From JAMQKA01 sp043951865 (GTDB lineage Bacteria > Bacteroidota > Rhodothermia > Balneolales > Balneolaceae): a DNA stretch of 61,990 nucleotides. Both the position numbers and the translations under genes were made by a program. Within the stretch, counting starts at the first letter, position 1. Every line of letters starts with the position of its first letter. Positions 8,565 through 17,185 of this stretch are shown piece by piece. The DNA lies in NCBI RefSeq assembly GCF_043951865.1, contig NZ_JBINJF010000027.1, positions 1 to 61,990 of the forward strand. Reading direction: 5' to 3'. Below the pieces are notes generated by a model that worked only from the letters and a program-made list of their open reading frames with translations, did no database searches and was not told where the DNA came from.

Positions 8565-10148
8565 TCAGTTGCCCCCCGGCCGCACGACCTCATAGTCAAA
8601 CGTACCGTAGAACGTTCGTCCAAACATGTCGGTGACCCGGATCTGAACAGTATGCTTTCCTGTGGGGAGGTTATTCGGCACGCCAACACTCCACAGATGT
8701 GTGGATGTTACCGGATTCGAAGGGCGTTTTCCCGCAAGCTGAGATTCCGAAGTATCCCATTTTTCCCGGAGCTGTGCCACATACGGATCGCTTTCCTCAA
8801 CCTTGCCCATAGGTCGCCACCCGCTGTTCGCAACGTTGTACTCCACCCTGGTCTTCTCTGAACCCATAAAATAATTCACAAAAATCTCAGCGCCGTGCCA
8901 GCTGTCCTGGGGAACAACTTTGGGACCCCAGATACTCATGCGGTACGACTCCTCATAACCCGCCGCCCGGTAATCCAGTGTAAACTCGTTGCCGGTAAAA
9001 TTAATGATGGCATAGCCGTTGGGGGTGCCGTCGCGCATCAGGGTGGGAGGAATACCGCGCTCATCCGGTACGCCCGACCACCAGTCGCCGGAGGTCGTAC
9101 CCACATTGTAGTGAATATGGGGATTTTCCCGGTGCCAGCCTCTATCTTCCCCATAAAACGCAAATTGCTGAATATGCGTGTGGGCCGACAGCGACAGGGT
9201 ATGCGGGTACTCCTTCAGCAGGTCAAACAGCCGGCTCCTGTCTTCAATACGGAACGTGCTACGACCTTCCGGTACGATGAGAGGAATATGAAACGCCAGC
9301 ACCACCAGCTTGTCTCTGGATACGTGTTTCAGATCATTTTCTATAAATGTGAGCTGCTCGTCGGTGAATCCACCGATATAGCCCGATTTTCCGTCGCTAC
9401 GCGGGTATACCACATCGTCCAGCACGATAAAATGGACCTGCCCGTGGTTGAAAGAATAGGTAGCGGAACCAAAAACGCGCTCGAACGTCTCGTCGGCGAA
9501 CCGGTCGGATTCCGCATCAAAGTTCATGTCATGGTTGCCGTATACATGGAACCAGGGAATGCCCGCCCGGGCCACCGACTGGATGTAGGGGGCAAACAGG
9601 TCGAGATCGTCACCCACGATATCGCCGAGGGTAATTCCCATATCGTAGCCTTCAATTCCCGCTACTTCAGAGACGATGTCGCGGTCAAAATACTCGACCT
9701 GCTGCTCGGTATACGGCTGGGGATCCCCAAACACCAGCATCCTGAACTGCTGCTTTTTTTCGGTCTTTATCAACGGGAAATCCACCGATTCCGGCAGCGG
9801 TCCCGTCGGCTCCACACCGGCGTATTCCAGCTCCGGCGATCCCGCGGGCTTGTGGATATAATAAAACTGTGGCAGGTTTTGATCATCTGTCGGCAGCTTG
9901 TAGCCCGAGGGTTTAATCACGAAAAGGATGTCGTCGTCATCTACCGGCAACGTGTAGCGCCCCCGGTCATCCGTGAGTACCACATCCCGACCGTTGGAGA
10001 CAGCCACAGAAGCTACTCCGCTCTCCCCCCTCTCTTTTTGCCCGTTCCCGTTGGCATCTTCAAAGACCGTGCCTTTGGCCGTTTGCTGGGCCAGGGCGCC
10101 CGTTACCGTGAGTAGGAAGAATACAACAAGAGTTCCCGCGTGTTTCAT
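8565..10148 (-). CDS. Secreted calcineurin-like phosphoesterase
   Basis: A 527-residue protein with signal peptide (about 1-20, ending ALAQ). An N-terminal MetallophosN-type beta domain (about 25-125) starts GTVFEDANGNGQ. The metallophosphatase core lies at about 135-370: FGDPQPY, GDIVGDD, YGNHD, AFHIP and SAHTHIQQF supply the metal ligands (Asp, Asp, Asn-His, His, HxH). A C-terminal beta domain follows from about 390. It would hydrolyse a phosphate ester outside the cytoplasm; the substrate is not evident. It diverges from hisA across a strong inverted repeat, and no operon partner is visible. Confidence 0.88.
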   Translation of the reverse strand: MKHAGTLVVFFLLTVTGALAQQTAKGTVFEDANGNGQKERGESGVASVAVSNGRDVVLTDDRGRYTLPVDDDDILFVIKPSGYKLPTDDQNLPQFYYIHKPAGSPELEYAGVEPTGPLPESVDFPLIKTEKKQQFRMLVFGDPQPYTEQQVEYFDRDIVSEVAGIEGYDMGITLGDIVGDDLDLFAPYIQSVARAGIPWFHVYGNHDMNFDAESDRFADETFERVFGSATYSFNHGQVHFIVLDDVVYPRSDGKSGYIGGFTDEQLTFIENDLKHVSRDKLVVLAFHIPLIVPEGRSTFRIEDRSRLFDLLKEYPHTLSLSAHTHIQQFAFYGEDRGWHRENPHIHYNVGTTSGDWWSGVPDERGIPPTLMRDGTPNGYAIINFTGNEFTLDYRAAGYEESYRMSIWGPKVVPQDSWHGAEIFVNYFMGSEKTRVEYNVANSGWRPMGKVEESDPYVAQLREKWDTSESQLAGKRPSNPVTSTHLWSVGVPNNLPTGKHTVQIRVTDMFGRTFYGTFDYEVVRPGGN

Positions 10149-10210
10149 ATCAATAACGCTGTTAATTCTAAAGTAGTTAAAGGAAACAATTATACCTCTG
10201 GTATATCAAG

Positions 10211-10243
10211 GGTAAAGAAAATTAAAGTTAAATTTTCTTTACC
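10211..10243. promoter_or_regulatory. 13-bp inverted repeat between phosphoesterase and hisA
   Basis: GGTAAAGAAAATT (10211-10223), loop AAAGTTA, AATTTTCTTTACC (10231-10243): a perfect stem in the divergent promoter region, 45 bases before the hisA start. It could be an operator or an RNA hairpin in the hisA leader. It has no uridine tract typical of a terminator. Confidence 0.4.
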
Positions 10244-10287
10244 TTTGGTTCTTCAAATTTTTAACTCAACAACCAATATACCATATC

Positions 10288-11001
10288 GTGAAGGTAATAC
10301 CCGCCATTGACCTGCTGAACGGCCAGGTTGTACGACTCCACAAAGGAGATTATGACCAGGCTACCATTTACAATGACAATCCGCTGGATGAGGCTCAAAA
10401 GTTCAAAAAAGCGGGGTTTTCCCATATTCATGTCGTAGACCTGAATGGAGCCCGGCAGGGCGAATTTGTCAATCTGAAACAGATCTCCTCCATCATTGAA
10501 AATACCGGGTTGTCCGTACAGACCGGCGGAGGCATCCGAAGTTATGAAGATGCTGACATGTTGTTAAAAAGGGGGATCGACCGTGTTATCTGCAGCTCCA
10601 TGGCGGTGCGAAAACCGGCGGACTGGCTCAAGCTCATCGGGGAACGGGCGGAACGAGCGATCCTGGGCATGGACCTGAAAGAAGGAAAAGTAGCGTATGC
10701 CGGCTGGGAAGAGACCTCCGACGACTCGCTCAACGACTTTTTGAAACCCATGATCAAGCACGGTCTCAGGCATGTACTCACCACAGACATCAGCCGGGAC
10801 GGGACCCTTGAAGGCCCCAACATCGACCTATACCGATCCCTGATGCAGCAGTTCCCCGATCTTGATTTTATCGCTTCAGGCGGCGTGGGCAGCTACTCCG
10901 ACCTGCTTGAATTGCAGAAAACCGGTATTGGATCTGTTGTGGTGGGTCGTGCGTATTACGAAGGCAAAATTTCGCTGGAGCAGCTGGCCGATTTTACTTA
11001 A
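10288..11001 (+). CDS. hisA: HisA, ProFAR isomerase
   Basis: A 237-residue (beta/alpha)8-barrel enzyme of histidine biosynthesis, converting ProFAR to PRFAR. It begins VIPAIDLLNGQVVRLHKGDY, the family start with catalytic Asp near residue 7. It has the phosphate-binding phrases QTGGGIRS and FIASGGVGS, and TTDISRDGTLEGPN containing the second acidic residue. The start is GTG, with no Shine-Dalgarno site. hisF and hisIE lie 2-3 kb downstream on the same strand but are separated by opposing genes, so the histidine genes here are dispersed and not one operon. Confidence 0.95.
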   Translation: MKVIPAIDLLNGQVVRLHKGDYDQATIYNDNPLDEAQKFKKAGFSHIHVVDLNGARQGEFVNLKQISSIIENTGLSVQTGGGIRSYEDADMLLKRGIDRVICSSMAVRKPADWLKLIGERAERAILGMDLKEGKVAYAGWEETSDDSLNDFLKPMIKHGLRHVLTTDISRDGTLEGPNIDLYRSLMQQFPDLDFIASGGVGSYSDLLELQKTGIGSVVVGRAYYEGKISLEQLADFT

Positions 11002-11102
11002 AATCTGACCCAAATTTATTTATCCCGATTCTCCGGTGCTACAGGGGGCTTTCCCCGATTTATTGAAAACCTTGTCCCCCAACCGCTGAACGCGTACACG
11101 TA

Positions 11103-11606
11103 CTACCGCCCGAAATCGTCCTGTACACGGACGATGTCATCTTCATCGGAGGGGTTTTGGGCATCGGTGTGTTGCCAAATTTCAGCAAGTACGCCCCAGT
11201 TTTTCAGCCCGACCAACCGGTGGCGCTCTCCCTGCTTCAGCTTTACAAGATCCCCGGTATCAAACGTCTCAACCGGTCCCTGCTTGTCGGTATCGCTCCT
11301 CATCACACCGACGGGTCCCTCAATCACTTTCCAGATTTCTGCCCGCCGATGATGGTATTGCCAGGAAAGCCGCTTTTCCGGCTCCACAATCAAAATTTTG
11401 GGACTCAATTTTCCTGCAATCTTGAGTTCATCCACCGGCACACCCTCAAAATAGGTATCGGCGAATTGCGGAGCCTCGGACTCTTTAATTACAAAAAATC
11501 CCCCCCAGGGGCGCTCCCGGTCCTGGTCAATGATGGTAAAACCCTGCTCCTGAATTTTCTGCTTGGTATCTTCAAAGATCTGTAGCCTGGCGTCTTCAGA
11601 ACCCAT
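11103..11606 (-). CDS. Cupin protein of the mannose-6-phosphate isomerase type II family
   Basis: A 167-residue protein with one cupin fold over about residues 65-150. The metal-site regions appear as SWQYHHRRAEIWKV and QGERHRLVGL, followed by GVLAEIWQHTD, typical of the C-terminal cupin of GDP-mannose pyrophosphorylase/phosphomannose isomerase. The N-terminal part (ERPWGGFFVI) also matches the family. The nucleotidyltransferase domain is absent, so this is a stand-alone cupin. It may isomerise a sugar phosphate or only bind it; no sugar genes are nearby. It lies convergent to hisA. Confidence 0.8.
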   Translation of the reverse strand: MGSEDARLQIFEDTKQKIQEQGFTIIDQDRERPWGGFFVIKESEAPQFADTYFEGVPVDELKIAGKLSPKILIVEPEKRLSWQYHHRRAEIWKVIEGPVGVMRSDTDKQGPVETFDTGDLVKLKQGERHRLVGLKNWGVLAEIWQHTDAQNPSDEDDIVRVQDDFGR

Positions 11607-11738
11607 TCAAATCGTTTTGAATCGTATCATTACATTTTTTTTCGAACGAGCGAACTTAATAAAGAAAGCGTATCTAAGCCATTTTAATTTTTCGAGGTTA
11701 TCCAATGTCGCCCGCTGAAAATTGTCTGACCAAGGATA

Positions 11739-12752
11739 TCAGCCGGACGACCGCGCCCTCTCCAGGTATTCCTGCAGGCTATACTCCTGTGGGGATTCCA
11801 AGTCGCTTTGGGAATCGCCGGCTTTAGCTTTTCCCGCATTAGCCAGTTCTTCTTCCAGTTTACTTTCAGTGTGGATCTCTTCTTCTGATGCAAGTAGAGC
11901 CGTTCCTTTTGTCCCCGGTTCTTCCGCCCGCTTGTCCCCTTTTGCCGATTCGAGATCACCCGTTTTTGACTGCTGATCATCGGTGGTGGACACTGTTGAT
12001 TGCTTCTCTTTGAAATCATCCGCTCGGGTATCGACCGGAAGGTCCGAAGCATCTCCCCGTACTCCCTCCACGGCCAGAGATGGAGATCCGGATGTAGTTG
12101 AAGCTGATGGATCCGGCGACTTCTCACGCTCGCCCGGCCCCATCCCTTCCCCTTCCCCGTCCCCGGCATCAGGCTCTGGCTCTGGCTCTGACTCAATATT
12201 GCTGCTTTTCCCTCCCGGCGGTGCTGCTGTTTCAAGTTTATCCTCCGGTTCCCGTTTCTCCTGCTTCGTCAGCTTTTTCCAGAGCCTCCTCTCTGCCCGG
12301 ATCCAAACCGAATCTTCGCCGGCACGTCGTATAAATCCCAGTAACACGCTGACTGCAAAGATGCTGCAAAACATTGTGCCGGCTGCCGCCAACGTAGTGA
12401 GCGGAGCCGCTTCCAAATTCCGGTGTACAGCCACTAAAAATTTTGTGGCCCCATTCAGGATCAGCATTATGCTGTCGAAGGCACCTGTTCCGTGAAGGTC
12501 GGCAAACTCAGCCGGCGACAGCGTGGTATAATCGGGAATCGTGCTTTCCATATTTCTAAGTTGCGCGGATACCTCGGAAATATGCTCCAACAGGGCTGGA
12601 AAGGCACTGAAGCTGTACAACACTCTATCTGCAAATGAGCCCTGTGACCCCAGGGTTAAAAGAGAAGCCAAAACGGCACCACATTTTACAACAAACTCAA
12701 CAACAGCCAGTACAATTTTACTTACGAATTCCCCGAAAATTTTAAGCGTCAT
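11739..12752 (-). CDS. Hypothetical membrane protein with long acidic C-terminal tail
   Basis: A 337-residue protein with no recognised domain. A first hydrophobic segment spans about residues 11-33 (VSKIVLAVVEFVVKCGAVLA). A second at about 118-140 (AAAGTMFCSIFAVSVLLGF) is followed by basic RRAGEDSVWIRAERR. The remaining ~175 residues are low-complexity, rich in Glu, Ser, Pro, Gly and Asp (ESEPEPEPDAGDGEGEG), and likely disordered. It resembles acidic, membrane-anchored proteins of salt-adapted bacteria, but its role is unknown. It sits alone between the cupin and hisF. Confidence 0.65.
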   Translation of the reverse strand: MTLKIFGEFVSKIVLAVVEFVVKCGAVLASLLTLGSQGSFADRVLYSFSAFPALLEHISEVSAQLRNMESTIPDYTTLSPAEFADLHGTGAFDSIMLILNGATKFLVAVHRNLEAAPLTTLAAAGTMFCSIFAVSVLLGFIRRAGEDSVWIRAERRLWKKLTKQEKREPEDKLETAAPPGGKSSNIESEPEPEPDAGDGEGEGMGPGEREKSPDPSASTTSGSPSLAVEGVRGDASDLPVDTRADDFKEKQSTVSTTDDQQSKTGDLESAKGDKRAEEPGTKGTALLASEEEIHTESKLEEELANAGKAKAGDSQSDLESPQEYSLQEYLERARSSG

Positions 12753-12933
12753 AGCGAAATTTTGTTATTGCCAAGGTACTAGCCCAACAGACGTAATCCT
12801 TCCCGTGAGAACCTGCATGGTGCGGTCCCATTTTTGGGTAGTAAGCCGTTTATTCACAAGAGTGCTGTCTTCAGTACTTGTTACAAATTGACTGGTGTAA
12901 CAGCAGGGGCTACAACGGTTTAGGAGAAAGGAA

Positions 12934-12962
12934 AATAAAAAAAGCCCCGGAAAGTCCGGGGC
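12934..12962 (-). terminator. Intrinsic terminator of the small Cys-rich gene
   Basis: On the minus strand GCCCCGGA CTT TCCGGGGC forms an eight-base-pair GC stem followed by TTTTTTTATT. It lies 24 bases after the stop codon of the gene ending at 12986. Confidence 0.85.
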
Positions 12963-12985
12963 CACAAGGTTGGTTATTTATTATT

Positions 12986-13186
12986 TTACTTGTTCTCTTC
13001 TCTGACGCAATCACTTACAGGTTCTTTGTGGCAAGGTTCTACTGCGGTTGCGCCACATTCCGGACATTCAACTGGTTTACTCATAACAACCTCCCGTTTT
13101 TGTTTTGGATTAGAGTATATTTTATTTAACCCTGAAAAAAAATTCCAGTCAAGCGGTTTATTTAAATGTGGTTTAAATAGCTTCAT
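12986..13186 (-). CDS. Small Cys-rich protein with two in-frame start sites
   Basis: The long form has 66 residues and starts at 13184-13186. GGAGGAGG lies five bases before it. A second in-frame ATG at 13084 has GGGAGG five bases before it and would give a 32-residue product, MSKPVECPECGATAVEPC onward. The Cys residues (CPEC, then CHKEPVSDC) suggest a small metal-binding knuckle. Both sites are better than most in this genome, so two products may be made. A good terminator follows the stop. No family is recognised. Confidence 0.6.
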   Translation of the reverse strand: MKLFKPHLNKPLDWNFFSGLNKIYSNPKQKREVVMSKPVECPECGATAVEPCHKEPVSDCVREENK

Positions 13187-13266
13187 TTTAACCTCCTCCG
13201 GTATTCAGATATGTTGACGCAAATGGCTATATTTACCACGAAAAATCTTCCAAAAATTAGGATCAT

Positions 13267-14028
13267 ATGCTTGCTAAACGCATTATACCATGTTTAGACA
13301 TCAAAGACGGCAGAACGGTCAAAGGAGTCAACTTCGTAGATCTGCGGGATGCCGGCGACCCTGTTGAACTTGCCAGGCGATATGCCGATGAAGGCGCGGA
13401 TGAACTCGTATTTCTGGATATTACCGCCACCCAGGAAAAGCGAAAAACATTGGTTCAGCTGGTTCGGCGGATCGCCCGTGAAATCGATATTCCCTTTACC
13501 GTGGGAGGGGGCATCCGCAAGCTGGATGAGATCGAGGAGATACTGCATGCCGGGGCCGACAAGGTTTCACTGAACAGTGCCATCGTTAAAAACCCGGATC
13601 TCATCAACCGGGCATCCGAGCGGTTTGGAGCCCAGTGCATCGTTGCTGCCGTAGACGCCAAACGCAAGGGCGACTCCTGGTCGGTATTTATCAAAGGAGG
13701 CACGGAAGATACCGGAAAGGACGCCCTGCAATGGATGAAAGAGGTGGAGCAACGGGGTGCGGGAGAAATACTGCTGACCAGCATGGACCGCGACGGAACC
13801 AAATCGGGATTTGACGTGGATCTTCTCCGCAAAGTGAATAAAGAGGTGCGTATCCCCGTCATCGCGAGTGGTGGCGCCGGAACCATCCAGCACTGTATAG
13901 AGGCCATCCGGGAAGGGGCTGCCGATGCTGTGCTGGCTGCCAGTATCTTTCACTTCCAGGAAATCGATATCAAAGATCTCAAAGCTTCTTTTAACAACGA
14001 GGATATCCCCGTGCGGATCGTACCGTAG
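13267..14028 (+). CDS. hisF: HisF, imidazole glycerol phosphate synthase cyclase subunit
   Basis: A 253-residue (beta/alpha)8 barrel that uses ammonia from HisH and PRFAR to make imidazole glycerol phosphate and AICAR. It starts MLAKRIIPCLDIKDGRTVKG with catalytic Asp11. It has VGGGIRKLDE and SGGAGTIQH phosphate loops, and TSMDRDGTKSGFD carrying the second catalytic Asp. Length matches the family. HisH is not in the window. hisIE follows 132 bases later on the same strand, so the two are probably co-transcribed. Confidence 0.96.
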   Translation: MLAKRIIPCLDIKDGRTVKGVNFVDLRDAGDPVELARRYADEGADELVFLDITATQEKRKTLVQLVRRIAREIDIPFTVGGGIRKLDEIEEILHAGADKVSLNSAIVKNPDLINRASERFGAQCIVAAVDAKRKGDSWSVFIKGGTEDTGKDALQWMKEVEQRGAGEILLTSMDRDGTKSGFDVDLLRKVNKEVRIPVIASGGAGTIQHCIEAIREGAADAVLAASIFHFQEIDIKDLKASFNNEDIPVRIVP

Positions 14029-14160
14029 AATGGAACCTCCCAAACATCACGGGATCCTGCCCTGATGCTGTGGCAACCCCGGTATTAATTCCGCCGTTAA
14101 TTGTGTACTTTCTCACCGGAATAATTGTAAAACCGACAGCTTAATTTTTTTACTTGCCAG

Positions 14161-14799
14161 ATGGACATCGATAAAATAGATTTTAACAAGGGGGATGGAA
14201 TCGTTCCCGCAATCATACAGGACGCCGATACCTACCAGGTCCTGATGCTCGGCTATATGAACAAACCCGCACTAAAAAAAACGATTGAACAGCGGCGGGT
14301 CACGTTTTACAGCCGCAGCAAAGAACGCCTGTGGACCAAGGGAGAGACGTCCGAAAACTACCTCGACCTGGTTGAGATCCAGGCCGACTGTGACAATGAT
14401 ACGCTGCTGATTTTTGCCCATCCCCAGGGACCGACCTGCCACACGGGAAACACCTCCTGTTTCCACGAAAAAGAATTTCGTCCCAAAAAAGAGCGGTACG
14501 CGTTCCTGAAAGAGCTTGAAGATTTGATTAAAGACCGTAAAGCCAACCTGCCGGAAGATTCATATACTACCTACCTCTTCAAAAAAGGGATCGACAAAAT
14601 GGCCCAAAAGGTGGGTGAAGAAGCCGTGGAAACGGTCATCGAAGCAAAAAATGACAAAAAGAAAAAATTTGTCGGAGAAGTGGCCGACCTGGTTTTTCAC
14701 CTGATGGTCCTGATGGTGGAAAAGGGGATATCACTCAAAAAAGTGGTTAAAAAACTTAAAAAACGCCACAACAAGGGGAACCACAAGCACCTCGGGTAA
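14161..14799 (+). CDS. hisI: HisIE, bifunctional phosphoribosyl-AMP cyclohydrolase / phosphoribosyl-ATP pyrophosphatase
   Basis: A 212-residue fusion covering the second and third steps of histidine synthesis. The N-terminal cyclohydrolase (about 1-110) shows LMLGYMNKPALKKT, SRSKERLWTKGETS and the metal-site block ADCDNDTLL with GPTCHTGNTSCF. The C-terminal pyrophosphatase (about 115-205) has SYTTYLFKKGIDKMAQKVGE followed by EEAVETVIEAK and the helix with VADLVFHLMVLM. It follows hisF in the same direction and the OPT transporter gene converges on it. Confidence 0.95.
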   Translation: MDIDKIDFNKGDGIVPAIIQDADTYQVLMLGYMNKPALKKTIEQRRVTFYSRSKERLWTKGETSENYLDLVEIQADCDNDTLLIFAHPQGPTCHTGNTSCFHEKEFRPKKERYAFLKELEDLIKDRKANLPEDSYTTYLFKKGIDKMAQKVGEEAVETVIEAKNDKKKKFVGEVADLVFHLMVLMVEKGISLKKVVKKLKKRHNKGNHKHLG

Positions 14800-14852
14800 T
14801 ATTTAGTTATTCGGCATTGCCCGGCCATGCTGTTCTATTCTGTCATTTATAG

Positions 14853-16898
14853 CTATTTCCGGGTTACAATTTTATAGAGCCAGACAATAAAGAGCATACC
14901 GGCAATCGCACCCAGCCAGTCGGCGTAGGGAACGAATGACTCCGGTACAAGGCGCAGCGCGTCGGTGCTTTCCTGCAGGGCAAAAGGAATGGCGAGAATA
15001 ATACCGATTAAGGCTTCCCCGGTGATAAGTCCGGATGAAAACAGCAGCCCGCGGCGCTCACCCAGTTCTTGTGCTTCTTCAGGATCTTTCCCCTCCCGGG
15101 CAGCCCTGCCAGCAATTCTTTTACCGGCATACCAGGCAATCAGTCCCCCGATAAAGATCGGCACCGTCAGCTCCAGTGGCAGATATATTCCCACAGCTAC
15201 CGCCAGCACCGGGGCCCTGAAATCAGAACCGCGGGCCTCCAGGTATTTATCAAAAAGGATAATCGCTATCGCTATCACACATCCTATAATGATCATGGTC
15301 CATTCCAGGTTCTGGGCAAACACGCCCTCCGCCACCGACTGCATCAGGGTGGCCTGGGGGGCACTGAGCATCTCCTCAGGGTTCATTCCCTCCCTTGGGA
15401 AAACCCCGCCCATGCCGTAGGCGTTAAATAACAAGCTCAGGATGGGGGCAATCACCAGCGCCGACGCAATAACCCCGACCACCTGCATAATCTGCTGCTT
15501 GTAGGGGGTGGCCCCAACCAGTTGTCCCGCTTTCAAATCCTGCATATTATCCCCGGCGATGGCTGCGGCACAGGCGACCATCGCACCAACTACAACCGCT
15601 GCGGCAGCAGCCCCGGCCCGCTCGGTGTCGACACCGAATTCCAGTTGTGTTCCCAGCAGTGCCAACAGTATCAAGGCCGTGGCGAGAATTGTTGCAATCG
15701 TGACCCCTGAAATCGGGTTGTTGGAGGAGCCTACCAGACCCGCCATATAGCCGGCCACCGAGGAAAACAGGAAACCGGCCACCAGTGAAAACAGGGTTCC
15801 AATCGCCATTGTTGTCCAATACAGTCCGCTGCTGACCGGCAGATGGGCCGTATCAATCACTTGCGTAAACACGATAAAAATCGGGACAGCAAGGCCGATT
15901 ACCCCCCACAGAACATAATTGATCGGGGCATCCTGCTCAGTTCGTGGTATATCGATCCCCTCACCCGCACGGACTTTTTTGACCGCCTCCCAGGATGACT
16001 TGATGCCATCCACCAGCGGTTTTGCCAGTGAAACAAGCGCCCAAATGCCACCAACCACCATAGCCCCCACTCCCATATAGCGGATCTTCTGGCTCCAGAC
16101 TTCCAGCGCGGCGGTATAGCCGGTTGCGCTCCCGGTGACCTGCTTCAGAACTTCCGGATCAGCCAGCGCTGTATAGATCGGAATTCCAAACAGCCAGGAA
16201 ATAAGTCCGCCGGAAAATACAAGGACTGCAATATTCAGTCCAACGATATATCCCACTCCCAACAAGGCCACAGAGAGCTCGGTTCCCATCCCAAAAACAG
16301 ACCGACCGGCGGTAACTGAGCCGGAAACAGAACCGGAAAAAAGTTTGAATCCTGTTTGACCCAGTTTATACAATCCACCAAACAAGCCCGCCCATAATAT
16401 ATATTTGATACCCTTGCCGCCCTCGGAACCGGCCTTCAGCACCTCTCCGGTGGCTATCCCCTCCGGAAACTTCAACCCCTGCTCAATGATAAGCGCTCGT
16501 CGCAAGGGGATGGTAAAAAGCACTCCCAGTACGCCTCCAAACAGGGCAATGGCCATGGTATCTATAAATGGGAAATCAGTCCAGTACTGCAGTAAAATCA
16601 GCGCCGGCAATGTGAAAATCACCCCGGCCGCCAGCGATTCGCCGGCCGAAGCGGCCGTTTGCACAATATTATTTTCCAGGATATTCGACTCCCTGAACAG
16701 CCGAAGCACCGCCATAGAGATAACGGCAGCCGGTATCGAGGCTGAAACGGTCATCCCCACCTTCAGCCCCAAATAGGCATTTGCCCCTGCCAGGATAGCC
16801 GACAACAGAATCCCCAAAATTACGGCCTTGATTGTTATCTGGGGGAGATCGTCTTCCGGTCGAACATAGGGAGTAAATTTTTCAGGTTGATTGCCCAA
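14853..16898 (-). CDS. OPT family oligopeptide/metal-chelate transporter
   Basis: A 681-residue inner-membrane protein with about 14-16 hydrophobic segments. The N-terminus (LPQITIKAVILGILLSAILA, then GANAYLGLKVGMTVSASIPA) is the hallmark of the bacterial OPT family (YPQ-like). Internal phrases include LFGGVLGVLFTIPLRRALI and FPEGIATGEVLKAG, and GDNMQDLKAGQLVGATP. OPT proteins import small peptides or metal chelates by proton symport; the substrate is not predictable here. It is a single-gene unit, with 285 bases before ilvD that hold a repeat remnant. Confidence 0.92.
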   Translation of the reverse strand: MGNQPEKFTPYVRPEDDLPQITIKAVILGILLSAILAGANAYLGLKVGMTVSASIPAAVISMAVLRLFRESNILENNIVQTAASAGESLAAGVIFTLPALILLQYWTDFPFIDTMAIALFGGVLGVLFTIPLRRALIIEQGLKFPEGIATGEVLKAGSEGGKGIKYILWAGLFGGLYKLGQTGFKLFSGSVSGSVTAGRSVFGMGTELSVALLGVGYIVGLNIAVLVFSGGLISWLFGIPIYTALADPEVLKQVTGSATGYTAALEVWSQKIRYMGVGAMVVGGIWALVSLAKPLVDGIKSSWEAVKKVRAGEGIDIPRTEQDAPINYVLWGVIGLAVPIFIVFTQVIDTAHLPVSSGLYWTTMAIGTLFSLVAGFLFSSVAGYMAGLVGSSNNPISGVTIATILATALILLALLGTQLEFGVDTERAGAAAAAVVVGAMVACAAAIAGDNMQDLKAGQLVGATPYKQQIMQVVGVIASALVIAPILSLLFNAYGMGGVFPREGMNPEEMLSAPQATLMQSVAEGVFAQNLEWTMIIIGCVIAIAIILFDKYLEARGSDFRAPVLAVAVGIYLPLELTVPIFIGGLIAWYAGKRIAGRAAREGKDPEEAQELGERRGLLFSSGLITGEALIGIILAIPFALQESTDALRLVPESFVPYADWLGAIAGMLFIVWLYKIVTRK

Positions 16899-17164
16899 AG
16901 CTGACCTCCATAATTCTCTACTCTTTGTCTATTGACTTGATTTACTTGTGATGGTAGTCCCGGAAGACCGGGTGCACCCCGTATTTGTGTAATTCATTGT
17001 ATAACAGCAGGATAATGAACGTTCCTCCGGTACAGCCCAGCTGGCGTTGAGTGAAAGATTCCATAGCTCACCTACCCCGCGCTGGTCGGCCGGGCCCAAT
17101 GGCCTGTATCCCGGATGAAACCAACTTCCATTAAGGGTAAAAACCCGGGATTGGGTAAAAACAG

Positions 17165-17180
17165 AGGTTTTGCAAAGATC
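17165..17180. repeat. Remnant of the MITE-like repeat, right end only
   Basis: AGGTTTTGCAAAGATC matches the right terminal repeat of copy B (GGCTCTGCAAAGATC) and lies just beyond the ilvD stop. The rest of 16899-17185 has no gene or clear signal. Confidence 0.4.
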
Positions 17181-17185
17181 TCTTG

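Noticed and set aside
12765..12965. 66-codon minus-strand frame
   Set aside because: It overlaps the clear terminator of the Cys-rich gene and has no start signal.
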